Shown: positions 16,646 to 26,287 of the stretch, piece after piece | Layout: each line of letters begins with the position of its first letter | How positions within the stretch are numbered: position 1 is the stretch's first letter | Program-made: the position numbers and the translations under genes | Notes under the pieces: model-generated | Database searches by the model: none | What the model saw: only the letters and a program-made list of their open reading frames with translations | What the model was told of the DNA's origin: nothing | Assembly (NCBI GenBank): GCA_016839625.1 | Contig: JAEOTY010000326.1 | Location: forward strand, 1 to 53,515 | Direction: 5' to 3' | Source of the DNA: Candidatus Hodarchaeota archaeon | GTDB taxonomy: Archaea; Asgardarchaeota; Heimdallarchaeia; Hodarchaeales; Hodarchaeaceae | Length of the DNA: 53,515 nucleotides

Positions 16646-16894
16646 ATGTCAGAGAAAATTGGAGAAATTGAGAACTTTTATTCTAAAATAAGTGTATGTG
16701 TATTGGATATTACTTCTGGATCCGTGAATATCGGTGACAAAATCGCCATTAAAGGAAGTACGACCGATTTTGAGATGACAGTTGAATCAATGCAGATAGA
16801 CCGTGCAGATATTGAGTCAGCTTCCGCAGGTCAAAAAGTTGGCCTAAAAGTCCCTGAAAGAGTGAGACCAGGGGACGAGGTTTTCAAGGTTTAA
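16646..16894 (+). CDS. Elongation-factor domain-2-like small protein
   Basis: This 82-residue protein is a stand-alone beta-barrel of the EF-Tu domain 2 type: strands ISVCVLDI, GDKIAIKG, FEMTVESMQID and KVGLKVPERVRPGDEVFKV, the last being the usual end of that barrel. Similar free-standing proteins are widespread in archaea and often sit near U32 peptidases, though none is here. Their function is not settled; they lack the GTPase domain. GGAG at 16633-16636, 9 nt before the ATG at 16646, rules out the upstream in-frame TTG at 16622. Confidence 0.7.
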   Translation: MSEKIGEIENFYSKISVCVLDITSGSVNIGDKIAIKGSTTDFEMTVESMQIDRADIESASAGQKVGLKVPERVRPGDEVFKV

Positions 16895-16941
16895 AATTTA
16901 AACTACAAAAATCTAAGTAAACTACGAAATCAAGTCAACTG

Positions 16942-18435
16942 TCAAGCCATATCCATTATATTTGCACAAAACTCCAAAATTTCCTCTCTCACTTTTTCTG
17001 ATATTCTATACACGTCGAAAATTATCTTGTCAATTTTTTCAGCTTCAGTATCAAAACAATACTTCGGATTCATCTGAAGTGATTTGACAATTTTTTTCAC
17101 AATTGCTACTACTTCCGCTCTTTGTACAACATTAGGAGAAATAAATGGGATTTCCTTGAGAAAACTTGTGGCAATGATGTTTGATCGGTTGATTACCTTT
17201 CGAGCGAGATATTGAACAAGTTTACTATTTAAAAATCCTAAGCAAAAGAATAAGTCCTCCTTGTTATCAAAAAAGAAGTTTGCATTGACACCAAACAAAT
17301 TTCCTGAAGGTAGATATGCAGCGGAGAACCGTCTTCCAACAGAAGAGCAGGTGATTCCTTCTCGGAAATAGAATTGTTCATTTCGAACAAGGAAATTTTT
17401 CGGGTCAGCAACAACGTTTTTTTGATAATTTTTTTCAATGTAATATGGAGTTCTATAATAATACGGAGTGCGTTTACCTGATTTATAAAAACCTACCCAA
17501 TCAGGGTTGTTTTTAACCTCCTCAGTGAGTCTTAAGTATTTATGATCATTTCCAGTTGAAATTCCTGTTCCCCCTTTTGCAATATCCCCAAAACTTGTGG
17601 AATGATTTTGTACTAATCGAATTATTGATTTTGGAACCCCAACGAAAAATTTAAGGTCTGGCATCTGGTGAAACTCGATTTGTGGAACAGATTGCACTCT
17701 TGGTGGATTCCTATATTCATTCTCGTTAGCTAACCTATCGACAAGCCTTATTTTGTGTTTCTTTTCCTCTTTTAAAGGCATTTTCTTAAAAGGGCTTGTA
17801 CCTTTCCTTTTCTGCAATGCAATAATTGCTGTTCGAACATCAGCGTTACTACCGTGAAACAACCGCCAAGGAGCAAGTATTATCTCCAAAATTTTACAGT
17901 TTTCAAGGAGAAATTTCCTGAAACGATAATAATAACGATTTGTAAGAAAGGCATCTTCTATTATAAAGCACAGAACTCCTTCATTCTTTAAATGTCGGAT
18001 CGCGTTTACTACAAAAAGGGAGTAAAGATTATATAACCCGACAAACCCATATTTTTTTTCAAGTTCCCTCTGATGCTTTTTCATGTAGATATTATTCCGT
18101 CGTGATTTGAAAGGAGGATTTCCAATGATAATATCCATTTTAGGATATTCATCTAGGAGAGTATCCTTACATTCTGCATTAATTCCCAGCTTTTTCAAAG
18201 GTTCAATGCACAGTTCATCAATATCATGAGCGAAAATAGCAGATGGATCAATTCCAGATTCCAGTAAGGCATGAATAAATACTCCATCTCCTACTGCAGG
18301 ATCTAATATTTTTATTCCATCGTCAAAAAATGGAGCAACCAATTGAATCATGTGCTTTACTGTTCGATAAGGAGTTTCATAGATCCCTTTCTGTCTTTTA
18401 CTAGAAAATTCATTAATCTTCTTTCTGTTTGTCAA
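16942..18435 (-). CDS. N6-adenine DNA methyltransferase, second gene of a two-gene operon
   Basis: The 497-residue protein has amino-methyltransferase motifs: KGIYETPYRTV (motif X region), ILDPAVGDGVFI (motif I, SAM binding) and GNPPF (motif IV, catalytic), then a C-terminal part with specificity-like segments (GGTGISTGNDHKY, FYFREGITCSSVG). There is no nuclease motif. The start is a TTG at 18435. The GAGGG ahead of it overlaps the stop of the upstream methyltransferase, so translation is probably coupled to the 836-residue partner. The two could be halves of one modification complex, or two enzymes of different specificity. No restriction gene is adjacent. Confidence 0.8.
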   Translation of the reverse strand: MTNRKKINEFSSKRQKGIYETPYRTVKHMIQLVAPFFDDGIKILDPAVGDGVFIHALLESGIDPSAIFAHDIDELCIEPLKKLGINAECKDTLLDEYPKMDIIIGNPPFKSRRNNIYMKKHQRELEKKYGFVGLYNLYSLFVVNAIRHLKNEGVLCFIIEDAFLTNRYYYRFRKFLLENCKILEIILAPWRLFHGSNADVRTAIIALQKRKGTSPFKKMPLKEEKKHKIRLVDRLANENEYRNPPRVQSVPQIEFHQMPDLKFFVGVPKSIIRLVQNHSTSFGDIAKGGTGISTGNDHKYLRLTEEVKNNPDWVGFYKSGKRTPYYYRTPYYIEKNYQKNVVADPKNFLVRNEQFYFREGITCSSVGRRFSAAYLPSGNLFGVNANFFFDNKEDLFFCLGFLNSKLVQYLARKVINRSNIIATSFLKEIPFISPNVVQRAEVVAIVKKIVKSLQMNPKYCFDTEAEKIDKIIFDVYRISEKVREEILEFCANIMDMA

Positions 18436-18444
18436 AATCCGCCC

Positions 18445-20955
18445 TCAGGTTTGAAGAAGGGTGATTTCTCTTTTTATTTCGGCTATCTGATCTTTAAAAC
18501 CATACAAAGAATAAACCAGCTTATCAAGCTGCTTGATATCCGTATAAATTTCTTTAAGTTCTAGTTCAAATTGTTCTAAAGCTCTCTTTCCTCTTTTTAT
18601 TAATAATTTCTTTTGAGAAGGCGTGAAAGCAATTGATTCCATTCTTTGACATATGCTTTGGGCAATCTGTGATATTTCTTCAATCAAAGAAAAGTCTTCC
18701 GTCCTATTTCCGATTTTTATCGGAATTTGACTAATAGTCTTCGGGTATAGCTCAATTTTTTGAGCATCAAGCTTCTTAGCAATCATGTACAAGTAATATT
18801 CTATCAATTCGGAGTTTAAAACTCCCAAGATGTAGTAGATGCTTACAGAGCATGTTTTTTTCGGTACAATTGAAGTACAATCAATTGAACTATAACGTTG
18901 CTTTTTATCAATAGCAAATCTCGGAACACGTGCTCGATAAGGACAGATAATTTTGGTTTTCGCTTTGAAGAGATGTTTATTGCGAACTTGAGCAATTTCA
19001 TACCATTTCGATAAATCTTTCTTGACTTCATAGCGATTTTGGAGAGTTTCTTTAAATTGTTCTAAATAAGTTTTAATGTTTGGATAATCATTAATTTCTA
19101 TACCCCGTTCAGTTAAGATAACATACCGATTATTCCATCTTATCGTAAAAGACAAAATATCAGGTGTTTTCACAATTTCTTTGATTATGTCAGCTTCTAA
19201 TGGATATCGAATGATTGAACCAGGGGTTTCTATTTCTCCATAAAAATGATTATTTTGCTCAATAACATTTTGAGAAAAAACTATATCCTTACCAGAATGA
19301 TAGCCAGTTCCTACATCACAAATATGACCTAAATCAACGCATTGATTTTCTATATCCTTTAATTTTTTCCTTAAAGTTCTTGAGGATGGTAGGATTTTTC
19401 CATTTACAAATTCATCTTTATTAAATACGAATTGGTGAAAGATTTGACTTGGTTTTGGTGAAGAATTGCCTAAAATTTGTTGCAGTTCTTGTAGAAGAAC
19501 CTGGGAGGAGATTTTATGCTTTTTTAAGACCAAAAATCTCTTATCATTGTCAATTTTGGCCTCTTTTGCTAAAAAGAGGATTAAGGTATTGATTCCTTTA
19601 GGAAATACCTTGAATTCCCGAAAATCAATGATAACATCAATATAACCAGATTGAGAGTTCTCAAGCTGGGAGCGTAGCTTATGAGCATAACGGGCTTCTA
19701 AAAAGTATCTAGGAACAATCAACGTACAGCTCCCATTCGAAGCTAATAGTTGCGTTGCTCTCCAGATGAAGTAATAATAGTAATCGTTTAACCCCGTATA
19801 GATTCTAGGGTAGAATTGTTTCAACAAACGTTTTTCTGTTTGTGAAATCAAACGATATCCAATATAGGGAGGATTTCCAATTACTATATCAAACCCAGAT
19901 TCCTCAGTAATATCAAAAATCTCTGGAAATTCGAGAAACCAATGAAAAATCTTATTTTCGTAAGACATATCTTGAATGTCCGCAACTCTAATATTGCGAA
20001 ATAACAATTTATTGTAATCTTTTCCTTCATATAACCCCGCTGTATTTGGATTCGTAATAAATCCCATTAAAGAATTACCAGTTCTTAATTTGACATTGGA
20101 AATGATTTCTAGTAATTCCTCAACTGGTATTAATGGATTCTCACTTAAGAGTTGTAAAGTTAACCGGATTTTACACACATGAAGGGCATTCTCATCAGTA
20201 TCAACCCCATAAATGTTTTTCATTAATGTACTCTTTAGAAAAGAGAAAGAATCTACTTTATCTGTATGGATTTCATTTCTCAAAGATTGTAAGTACCTTA
20301 AAGATGCTAAATAAAATGTTCCACAGCCCACAGCTATATCTAACACTTTAATTTGGGAGATATAGCTTAAAAGAAGTTTAATTTGCTTTTGGTTCAAAGA
20401 ATTGCAAATTTTAATATTGAAATTATTTATTCCTAGAAATCTCGATATATGTCTTTGAAAACATCTTTCTACCATCCAGGACGCATAGATTGGAGGTGTA
20501 ACAACAACACCTACATTCTCTGGATTTTCTATGCTGTATATCTTTTCAAAGATTTCTGGTGTTACAACGTTCTTGTTCTTTGCTGAACGCGGATTTTGAG
20601 ACGCGTTCCATTTATAAGATTTGGTGAAATTCTTTAAACAAGAAGTAATGTTCTTTTTTTCATTCCTTTTTAAGGATCCAAGCATTTCCCAATCTAATGG
20701 GAAAAGAGCATTCACAACCCTCTTAATAGAGGAAGAATTGTATGAAGCTGACCAAAAATAGTCAGACTCTAGAAATGCTTCCTCATCTTTTTCTGATAAG
20801 GGGTCTTGAGAAGAAGTTGTAAGATAAAAAGCGAAAAAAATTGTCTGTTTCAGCAAATTACGAGTGAATATCTTGGTATTTTTCTTGTTTTTACAAGGAA
20901 AATACCCCTGCAACTCGTTTAAAACACTATTATAATGATTTATAATTGATGACAA
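18445..20955 (-). CDS. Eco57I/TaqI-type N6-adenine DNA methyltransferase
   Basis: The 836-residue protein carries VGVVVTPPIYASWMV (motif X region), VLDIAVGCGTFYL (motif I), FHWFLEFPEIFD and GFDIVIGNPPYIGY (motif IV), followed by a TaqI-like target-recognition half. The roughly 150 residues before motif X are helical and show no PD-(D/E)xK nuclease pattern. The start is a TTG at 20955, preceded at a good distance by GAGGA, which supports it. It shares the FHWxxxFPE...GNPPY layout with the methyltransferases at 29589 and 49018, so these three form a subfamily. It heads an operon with the methyltransferase at 16942. It could be an orphan methyltransferase, or the modification arm of a defence system whose nuclease is elsewhere. 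Confidence 0.8.
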   Translation of the reverse strand: MSSIINHYNSVLNELQGYFPCKNKKNTKIFTRNLLKQTIFFAFYLTTSSQDPLSEKDEEAFLESDYFWSASYNSSSIKRVVNALFPLDWEMLGSLKRNEKKNITSCLKNFTKSYKWNASQNPRSAKNKNVVTPEIFEKIYSIENPENVGVVVTPPIYASWMVERCFQRHISRFLGINNFNIKICNSLNQKQIKLLLSYISQIKVLDIAVGCGTFYLASLRYLQSLRNEIHTDKVDSFSFLKSTLMKNIYGVDTDENALHVCKIRLTLQLLSENPLIPVEELLEIISNVKLRTGNSLMGFITNPNTAGLYEGKDYNKLLFRNIRVADIQDMSYENKIFHWFLEFPEIFDITEESGFDIVIGNPPYIGYRLISQTEKRLLKQFYPRIYTGLNDYYYYFIWRATQLLASNGSCTLIVPRYFLEARYAHKLRSQLENSQSGYIDVIIDFREFKVFPKGINTLILFLAKEAKIDNDKRFLVLKKHKISSQVLLQELQQILGNSSPKPSQIFHQFVFNKDEFVNGKILPSSRTLRKKLKDIENQCVDLGHICDVGTGYHSGKDIVFSQNVIEQNNHFYGEIETPGSIIRYPLEADIIKEIVKTPDILSFTIRWNNRYVILTERGIEINDYPNIKTYLEQFKETLQNRYEVKKDLSKWYEIAQVRNKHLFKAKTKIICPYRARVPRFAIDKKQRYSSIDCTSIVPKKTCSVSIYYILGVLNSELIEYYLYMIAKKLDAQKIELYPKTISQIPIKIGNRTEDFSLIEEISQIAQSICQRMESIAFTPSQKKLLIKRGKRALEQFELELKEIYTDIKQLDKLVYSLYGFKDQIAEIKREITLLQT

Positions 20956-21310
20956 TCAAAAGTTCCTCAATCTGATAAATTTGAGACTCTCCACGGTGTG
21001 TGAGGTTTTCTTATAAGAAATTAAATTTTTCAATACGATAATAACAAATGAATTTAATAGATATATGTTACACGTTACCATGAGAGGAATAGATTTTTAA
21101 TTGGTATTTTCCTCACTGATTTTGACAAGCAGTAATAGGAAATTAAATAGGAAAAATTGGATTTCGGAACAAAAAATATGAATTTGTCACGGATCTTTTC
21201 TAATCTTTTATAATAGATTAATTTGACAAATATTCCCAAGGTTGCCAGAATTTATCTACGGTGTGATATTAAATTATCCTTAATAATTAGTGAATTGATG
21301 GTTAACTGTA
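20956..21310. other. Divergent intergenic region with a repeated 10-mer
   Basis: No gene is visible in these 355 bp between the methyltransferase operon and the receiver-PAS gene. CYACGGTGTG occurs twice in the same orientation, at 20991-21000 and 21256-21265, each roughly 35-55 bp from one of the two start codons. The rest is AT-rich. The repeats may be binding sites; this is weak evidence. Confidence 0.3.
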
Positions 21311-23704
21311 ATGACAACGCATCCTCATGTCACGAGACCTCTAAAAGAAGCAAAAATCCTAGCGATTGATGACGATGAGTGGTTTATTCGCCTCATTATC
21401 AAGAAATTCAATGATGTCGATCCTGGATTTCAAATAACTCCTGCCTACTCTGCCAAGGAAGCAATCGAAAAGCTTCAAGCTGAAAAATTTGATTGTATCT
21501 TATGTGACCACAAACTTCCTGGGACCTTAACTGTGAGTGGTAAAATTTTCCCTTCAGACGGAATTCATTTAATGAGAAAATTTGGAGAAATGAAAATCGA
21601 TACGCCAGTTATTTTTATAACTGGTCAGGGATCCGAGGAAATAGCTTCTGAAGCACTGCAGCTGGGTGCAAGCGGGTACTTCATCAAACGAGTACAACCT
21701 GGTTACTTTAGCCTCATGGCAACATCCATTCGACAGACAATAGACCGATATTGGCTACAACAGGAATTACAGAAATCTGAAGGCCGTTACAAGGATTTAT
21801 TTGAAAATGCGGCTGGTTTGATTTTTATTTTAGACTCAGAAGGAAATTTACAAGAAACAAACAAGGATTTTTTGACTATTTACGAATTTAGTCTTGAAGA
21901 AAGCAAAACACTCTCTTATGAGAATATTGCTTATCCAGATGATTTGGTTAAATGGAAGGAAATGATAGATTCTATATGTAATGGTAATACAGAAAGTCGG
22001 ATACTGCGATCTCAAACAAAAAATGCTCAAGTTCTTCACCTAGACATTACCGCGAGACCAATTTATTGGAAAAAAACTCAAACAGTAACAGGAATTCAAG
22101 CAATCGCCCGTGATATAACACAACAGGTAAAAACCCAACAGGCTCTTATTGATTCTGAAGAAAAGCACCGTAAAATTGTTGAAGGGTCGATCGAAGGAAT
22201 AATTATAATGGACCAGGAAGGAATAATTTTAGATTGGAACCCGGCTGCTACTATAATAACAGGCTTTTCTGCAGAGGACACTTTGGGAAAACCAATTTGG
22301 GATATAATGAGTCAACTGAAACCAATAGGTGATGATGTAACTTTCGAAGAAAATGAGAATTTTTTCTGGATTCGTGATAAGATCCAAGATTTAGTCATTC
22401 CAGACAGGATTCCTCAAATTCCTAAATTCTTAGAATATCATATTAAGAGTGTTAAGGACGGTACAAACCGTATTCTTGAAGCTAATCTATCCGTCATAGA
22501 ACACTCTAAAGGTCATCGTATTGCTATGGTAATGAGAGATATTACTGCAAAAAAGATGGCTGAACAAGAAACTAAAGAGTACGCAAAACGTTTCCAATCA
22601 CTCATCGAACAAACACCAATAGGGGTTTGGGTGACTTCAATTGATGGAGAAAAGACAACTTATGTGAATGATAGTGTAGCTCAACTGTTAGGTTATAGTC
22701 CTCACGAAATGATAGGAATTCCAGTACTAGACTTCACTAGCTCTAATGGTGTTAAAAAAATACAAGAAATAACCCAAATGCGGTTAAAAGGAGAATCAAT
22801 AGAGGATACTTACCCCTTGGAATTTGTTCACCGCTCAGGAAAAAAAATCTCAACTCGTGTAACTGCAGCTGCCATAAAAAATGGAAATGGAGAACTTATA
22901 GAGACATATGGATTTATTCGCGATGTTACTGAGGAATTACGGCGAAAAAAAGAGCTTCAAACAACCAAAGAGTTTCTTGAATCAATTATAGACTCAATGA
23001 CGGACGGATTGTACACTTATGATCGAAATTTTAAAATAACATCAGCTAATCCTAGTTTAAAGAAAATGCTTGGTTATAAAAAACATAAACTTATCGGAAA
23101 AAGCATTTTCGATCTTTTTCCAACTTATGAACATGCTCGTGTGAAAGAGCTCACTCAGGAAAGGATGAATGGCAAAAAAAGTGATGATTATCTTTTGGTG
23201 ACTTACATTACAGCTCAAGGGGAAGAAGTAAAGGCATCAGTGTCGTCTGTTCCCCTTATAGTAGATAATAAAGCTGCAGGAGCAGTGGTCACCGTCTCAG
23301 ACGTCACTGAACAAACACGAATGAAGAAATATCTCAAGCAAGTAACTAAGGAATATGAGACCTTGGTTGAGAACCTTCCGTTAGGGTGGTTAAAGATTGA
23401 TAATATGGGCCGTGTTATTGCATATAATAAGAGTGCTCAGCAATTACTGAGATTTACTGATATATTAGATCTAAAGACAATTAATATCCTTAATTTCCAT
23501 CCTTTTCAAGAATCAGGATTAACAACCCAATTTCGGGATTTAATCTATCAAAAAACGACTGGAGAAAACATTATTACTTCAATACTAGTAGACAATCAAG
23601 GAAATCAGAATCATCTAAGGTTTTATCCTTTTCCAATTTACGATGAGATCAAGCTGAGAGTTTCATCTTGGTTTTTAATTATTGAACAGGTTCGAACAGA
23701 ATAA
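21311..23704 (+). CDS. Response regulator receiver with about five PAS domains, no kinase
   Basis: Residues 15 to about 135 are a receiver domain: acidic triad DDDE at 20-23, phospho-acceptor Asp66 in CILCDHKLPG, then VIFITGQG and GYFIKRV with the conserved lysine. Five PAS-type segments follow, starting near 155 (KDLFENAAGLIFILD), 285 (KIVEGSIEGIIIMD), 425 (QSLIEQTPIGVWVT), 555 (ESIIDSMTDGLYTYD) and 685 (ETLVENLPLGWLKID), several ending in the usual DIT or DVT linker. The chain ends after the last PAS with no histidine-kinase, GGDEF or HTH output domain, so signalling must be through protein contacts. It is soluble, with no membrane segment. Ligands are unknown. Confidence 0.85.
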   Translation: MTTHPHVTRPLKEAKILAIDDDEWFIRLIIKKFNDVDPGFQITPAYSAKEAIEKLQAEKFDCILCDHKLPGTLTVSGKIFPSDGIHLMRKFGEMKIDTPVIFITGQGSEEIASEALQLGASGYFIKRVQPGYFSLMATSIRQTIDRYWLQQELQKSEGRYKDLFENAAGLIFILDSEGNLQETNKDFLTIYEFSLEESKTLSYENIAYPDDLVKWKEMIDSICNGNTESRILRSQTKNAQVLHLDITARPIYWKKTQTVTGIQAIARDITQQVKTQQALIDSEEKHRKIVEGSIEGIIIMDQEGIILDWNPAATIITGFSAEDTLGKPIWDIMSQLKPIGDDVTFEENENFFWIRDKIQDLVIPDRIPQIPKFLEYHIKSVKDGTNRILEANLSVIEHSKGHRIAMVMRDITAKKMAEQETKEYAKRFQSLIEQTPIGVWVTSIDGEKTTYVNDSVAQLLGYSPHEMIGIPVLDFTSSNGVKKIQEITQMRLKGESIEDTYPLEFVHRSGKKISTRVTAAAIKNGNGELIETYGFIRDVTEELRRKKELQTTKEFLESIIDSMTDGLYTYDRNFKITSANPSLKKMLGYKKHKLIGKSIFDLFPTYEHARVKELTQERMNGKKSDDYLLVTYITAQGEEVKASVSSVPLIVDNKAAGAVVTVSDVTEQTRMKKYLKQVTKEYETLVENLPLGWLKIDNMGRVIAYNKSAQQLLRFTDILDLKTINILNFHPFQESGLTTQFRDLIYQKTTGENIITSILVDNQGNQNHLRFYPFPIYDEIKLRVSSWFLIIEQVRTE

Positions 23705-23770
23705 AACTCATAACAAGTACTGCAAAGTTAAATTTCAAATTGAAATTAGTTCTAATGTTAAAAACATTAA

Positions 23771-24781
23771 TTAAACTTGTAGATGTACAACTGAACCTGT
23801 TTTAATGCTTTTCCGTGTTGCTTCCACTATTTTTAGTACATCTATTCCATCATCTACCGAAACAAGCGGGATAGATTTTCCTAAAATACAATCCACAAAA
23901 TTCCACATTTCAAGAAGGAGAGGTTCACCATAGACTTTAACTTGCTCCCCATTCGAAAATGGTATTCGAATGGCTGAAATATCTTTCTCTCCACGTGCAA
24001 TTTCCAAGCTACGTAATTCTAACATTTGTGTCAGCATATTTGCGCAGAGGGTTGCTTTTGTTCCTTCAATATCAATAGTTCGTAGTTTTCCAGCATATTC
24101 TCTGCTCATTAAAAACGTGGCAAAAAATTCCTTATCTTCAGAAAAGACGATAATAATACTTGAATTATCTACTTTATTCAGCTTTACAGCAGTAGAAAAC
24201 AATTCTAATTTTCCATTCATGAATAATCTTAAAGCTATATCGAAATCGTGAACTCCTATGTCCGCGTAAACATCTCCAACTGATCCGATTCTAGTTTCTG
24301 CTACAGCACCTCGTCGCTGAAACAGAACTGAGCGTAGATCACCCAATAAAGTCTTTTGATTCAGAATTTCACGTATACGTGAAACAACAGGGTTAAAAAC
24401 TTCTATATGGCCTATAATAACCTTCACATCAGACTTGGCTAGTTTTGATTTCAAGTCGATTGCTTGTTTCACCGAAGGAGCAACTGGTTTCTCAATTAAC
24501 ATGGCCTTTAACCCTGAAATACACTGTATCACTTCAACTGCAACACTGGGGTGAGCATTAGTAGGAACAGCGATAATAACGCCATTTGGAGATCGCTCTT
24601 CCGACATCGCTTCTACACTTGAAAAATAAGGTATCCCAAATTGTTGTCCCACAGATTTCGCTGTTTCTATATTTGTATCAACTATTGAGTCTAAATGCCC
24701 GAGACGTGATAGTAAACGAGCATGATAGTAGCCCATCTTACCTGTCCCGACAACTGAAACCTTGATTGCGTCTTCGAGCAT
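23771..24781 (-). CDS. Gfo/Idh/MocA-family NAD(P)-dependent dehydrogenase
   Basis: The N-terminal Rossmann fold has VVGTGKMGYYHARLL (dinucleotide binding) and the family-defining EKPVAPS lysine-proline motif near residue 97. The C-terminal alpha/beta domain contains GHIEVFNPVV and DIGVHDFDIAL, the latter with the catalytic histidine. Members oxidise sugars, inositols or UDP-sugars; the similarity to UDP-N-acetylglucosamine 3-dehydrogenase-like enzymes is a guess. At 336 residues it has the usual length. It starts at ATG 24781 and the neighbours give no clear pathway. Confidence 0.85.
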   Translation of the reverse strand: MLEDAIKVSVVGTGKMGYYHARLLSRLGHLDSIVDTNIETAKSVGQQFGIPYFSSVEAMSEERSPNGVIIAVPTNAHPSVAVEVIQCISGLKAMLIEKPVAPSVKQAIDLKSKLAKSDVKVIIGHIEVFNPVVSRIREILNQKTLLGDLRSVLFQRRGAVAETRIGSVGDVYADIGVHDFDIALRLFMNGKLELFSTAVKLNKVDNSSIIIVFSEDKEFFATFLMSREYAGKLRTIDIEGTKATLCANMLTQMLELRSLEIARGEKDISAIRIPFSNGEQVKVYGEPLLLEMWNFVDCILGKSIPLVSVDDGIDVLKIVEATRKSIKTGSVVHLQV

Positions 24782-24867
24782 CGTTTAGATTCCTCACGTT
24801 TATAGAAACAAAGTCATTAAAGAAATTATTTGTCGTGTATCATTAATGAGTTTTTTATTCATGCTAT

Positions 24868-26181
24868 CTAGGCCCGATAGGTTATTTGGTAAAGTAATCC
24901 CATTAAATTAAATGAGTGAGTGAGTAAAAGGAAACCAATGGCTAGTAATATAAAATACCCCAATTGGCTCCAGTGTTTAATAACTTTGTCGAAGTAATCA
25001 CCAAATGGAAGAATAAGAACTAAAGAGATCCATGTGGCACCAAAATAGCTAGCTAAGAGATGACTTTTAATAGGATGATTCTGAAAAAGAAATCCACTAA
25101 ATACACCCGGAAATCCAGCAGTTGCTATACTTAGAAGCGCCAACAATAGAGTAAAACAAACAGTGAAAACAGTTCCCCATACAATACCCTTTATAAAAGA
25201 TTTCTGTACGAGGAAACGTTCGCGTGGATTTTTGAAATCGCCAATTTGGAGGAGGATAGGACCGAAACCTACAAATAGCCAGATGACATTGAAAATTACC
25301 GTTATGAAAACTCGAGAAGAATCTATCCTATAATTTAACCTGTAACCAGTATTTCGATATACTAATAATGTAGATAGCCAGATTGGAAGCATTAATAAAG
25401 CAGTTAGTAAGATCCCTCCAAAAAACGAAGTTAAAATTCCGTCAGTAATTGGATTGTATTGTTCAACAAGATTAGAATATCGGCCCGAAAACCAAAAGAT
25501 GTAGATTAAAAATATCAGGATAAAAGATCCCAGATAATTTAATAAATTATTTCCATCAAACCCACCGAAATTCCGAAATAAAACCGACCCCTTTCGTGAT
25601 TTAGTGACCCCAAAGAATTTAGAATGAGATATAGTAACTCTATTGGGAAATTTTTTGGAGGAGGTTAAGCTAAATTTTAATGTACTAAGAGGAAGCATGG
25701 AGGGTTGAAAAAACTGCGAGAGAGAAAGTTGGTATCCTTCAAAAGGTTTCTCGAGGAAAAGGGACTTTTTCACTTGTCGTTGTAATCCACAATGAATACA
25801 ATATCCGGTATCAGGAGGATTAGGTTTCCAGCACCGGTTGCATAAAATACTTTGTTCTTGGTCATTGACAGTTATCTTTTTCAATTTACCCCCACAGAGA
25901 TGGCAAAAATTGTGACTTGAGGGAACCTCGTTACGACATAAAGGACATTCAATCATTTCTGTAGCTTGAGGAAGTTCCGTAAGAGGAATCTTTTCTAGAC
26001 TTTTTCCACAGAAGATACACCATTTTGTTTTTGGAACATTTTTCCCGCAATGGTGACATGTAATCAATTGTTGATGATCCGAGGCTCCTGAAGCATCTAT
26101 TTCCAGTTCTTTCCCACACTTAATGCAGAATTTAGCTGATGGAACCATTTCACCACAGTAGGGACATTTGAGAAGATTCAT
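24868..26181 (-). CDS. Membrane protein with four N-terminal zinc ribbons
   Basis: Within the first about 140 residues are four double-CxxC zinc ribbons: CPYC/CIKC, CHHC/CIFC, CPLC/CHLC and CNRC/CIHC, sixteen cysteines in all. About six transmembrane helices follow from residue 210 on (for example LGSFILIFLIYIFWF, ILLTALLMLPIWLSTLLVY and YFILLAIGFLLLTHSF). The ribbons would sit in the cytoplasm as a protein or nucleic-acid contact platform; no enzymatic motif is seen. Multi-ribbon membrane proteins are frequent in Asgard and other archaea but are mostly uncharacterised. Confidence 0.65.
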   Translation of the reverse strand: MNLLKCPYCGEMVPSAKFCIKCGKELEIDASGASDHQQLITCHHCGKNVPKTKWCIFCGKSLEKIPLTELPQATEMIECPLCRNEVPSSHNFCHLCGGKLKKITVNDQEQSILCNRCWKPNPPDTGYCIHCGLQRQVKKSLFLEKPFEGYQLSLSQFFQPSMLPLSTLKFSLTSSKKFPNRVTISHSKFFGVTKSRKGSVLFRNFGGFDGNNLLNYLGSFILIFLIYIFWFSGRYSNLVEQYNPITDGILTSFFGGILLTALLMLPIWLSTLLVYRNTGYRLNYRIDSSRVFITVIFNVIWLFVGFGPILLQIGDFKNPRERFLVQKSFIKGIVWGTVFTVCFTLLLALLSIATAGFPGVFSGFLFQNHPIKSHLLASYFGATWISLVLILPFGDYFDKVIKHWSQLGYFILLAIGFLLLTHSFNLMGLLYQITYRA

Positions 26182-26287
26182 CAGTGAATTTTGTCCTGTA
26201 CAAGTTTCAAAAGCTTCATATGAGCCTTCTTTAGTAAATTACAAATAGGTTATTATTGGAGACTATTTTTTATTTCTTAACATCCAG

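Noticed and set aside
16942-20955. BREX or DISARM defence system around the methyltransferase pair
   Set aside because: No PglZ-like phosphatase, Lon-like protease, helicase or BrxC-like ATPase gene is adjacent.
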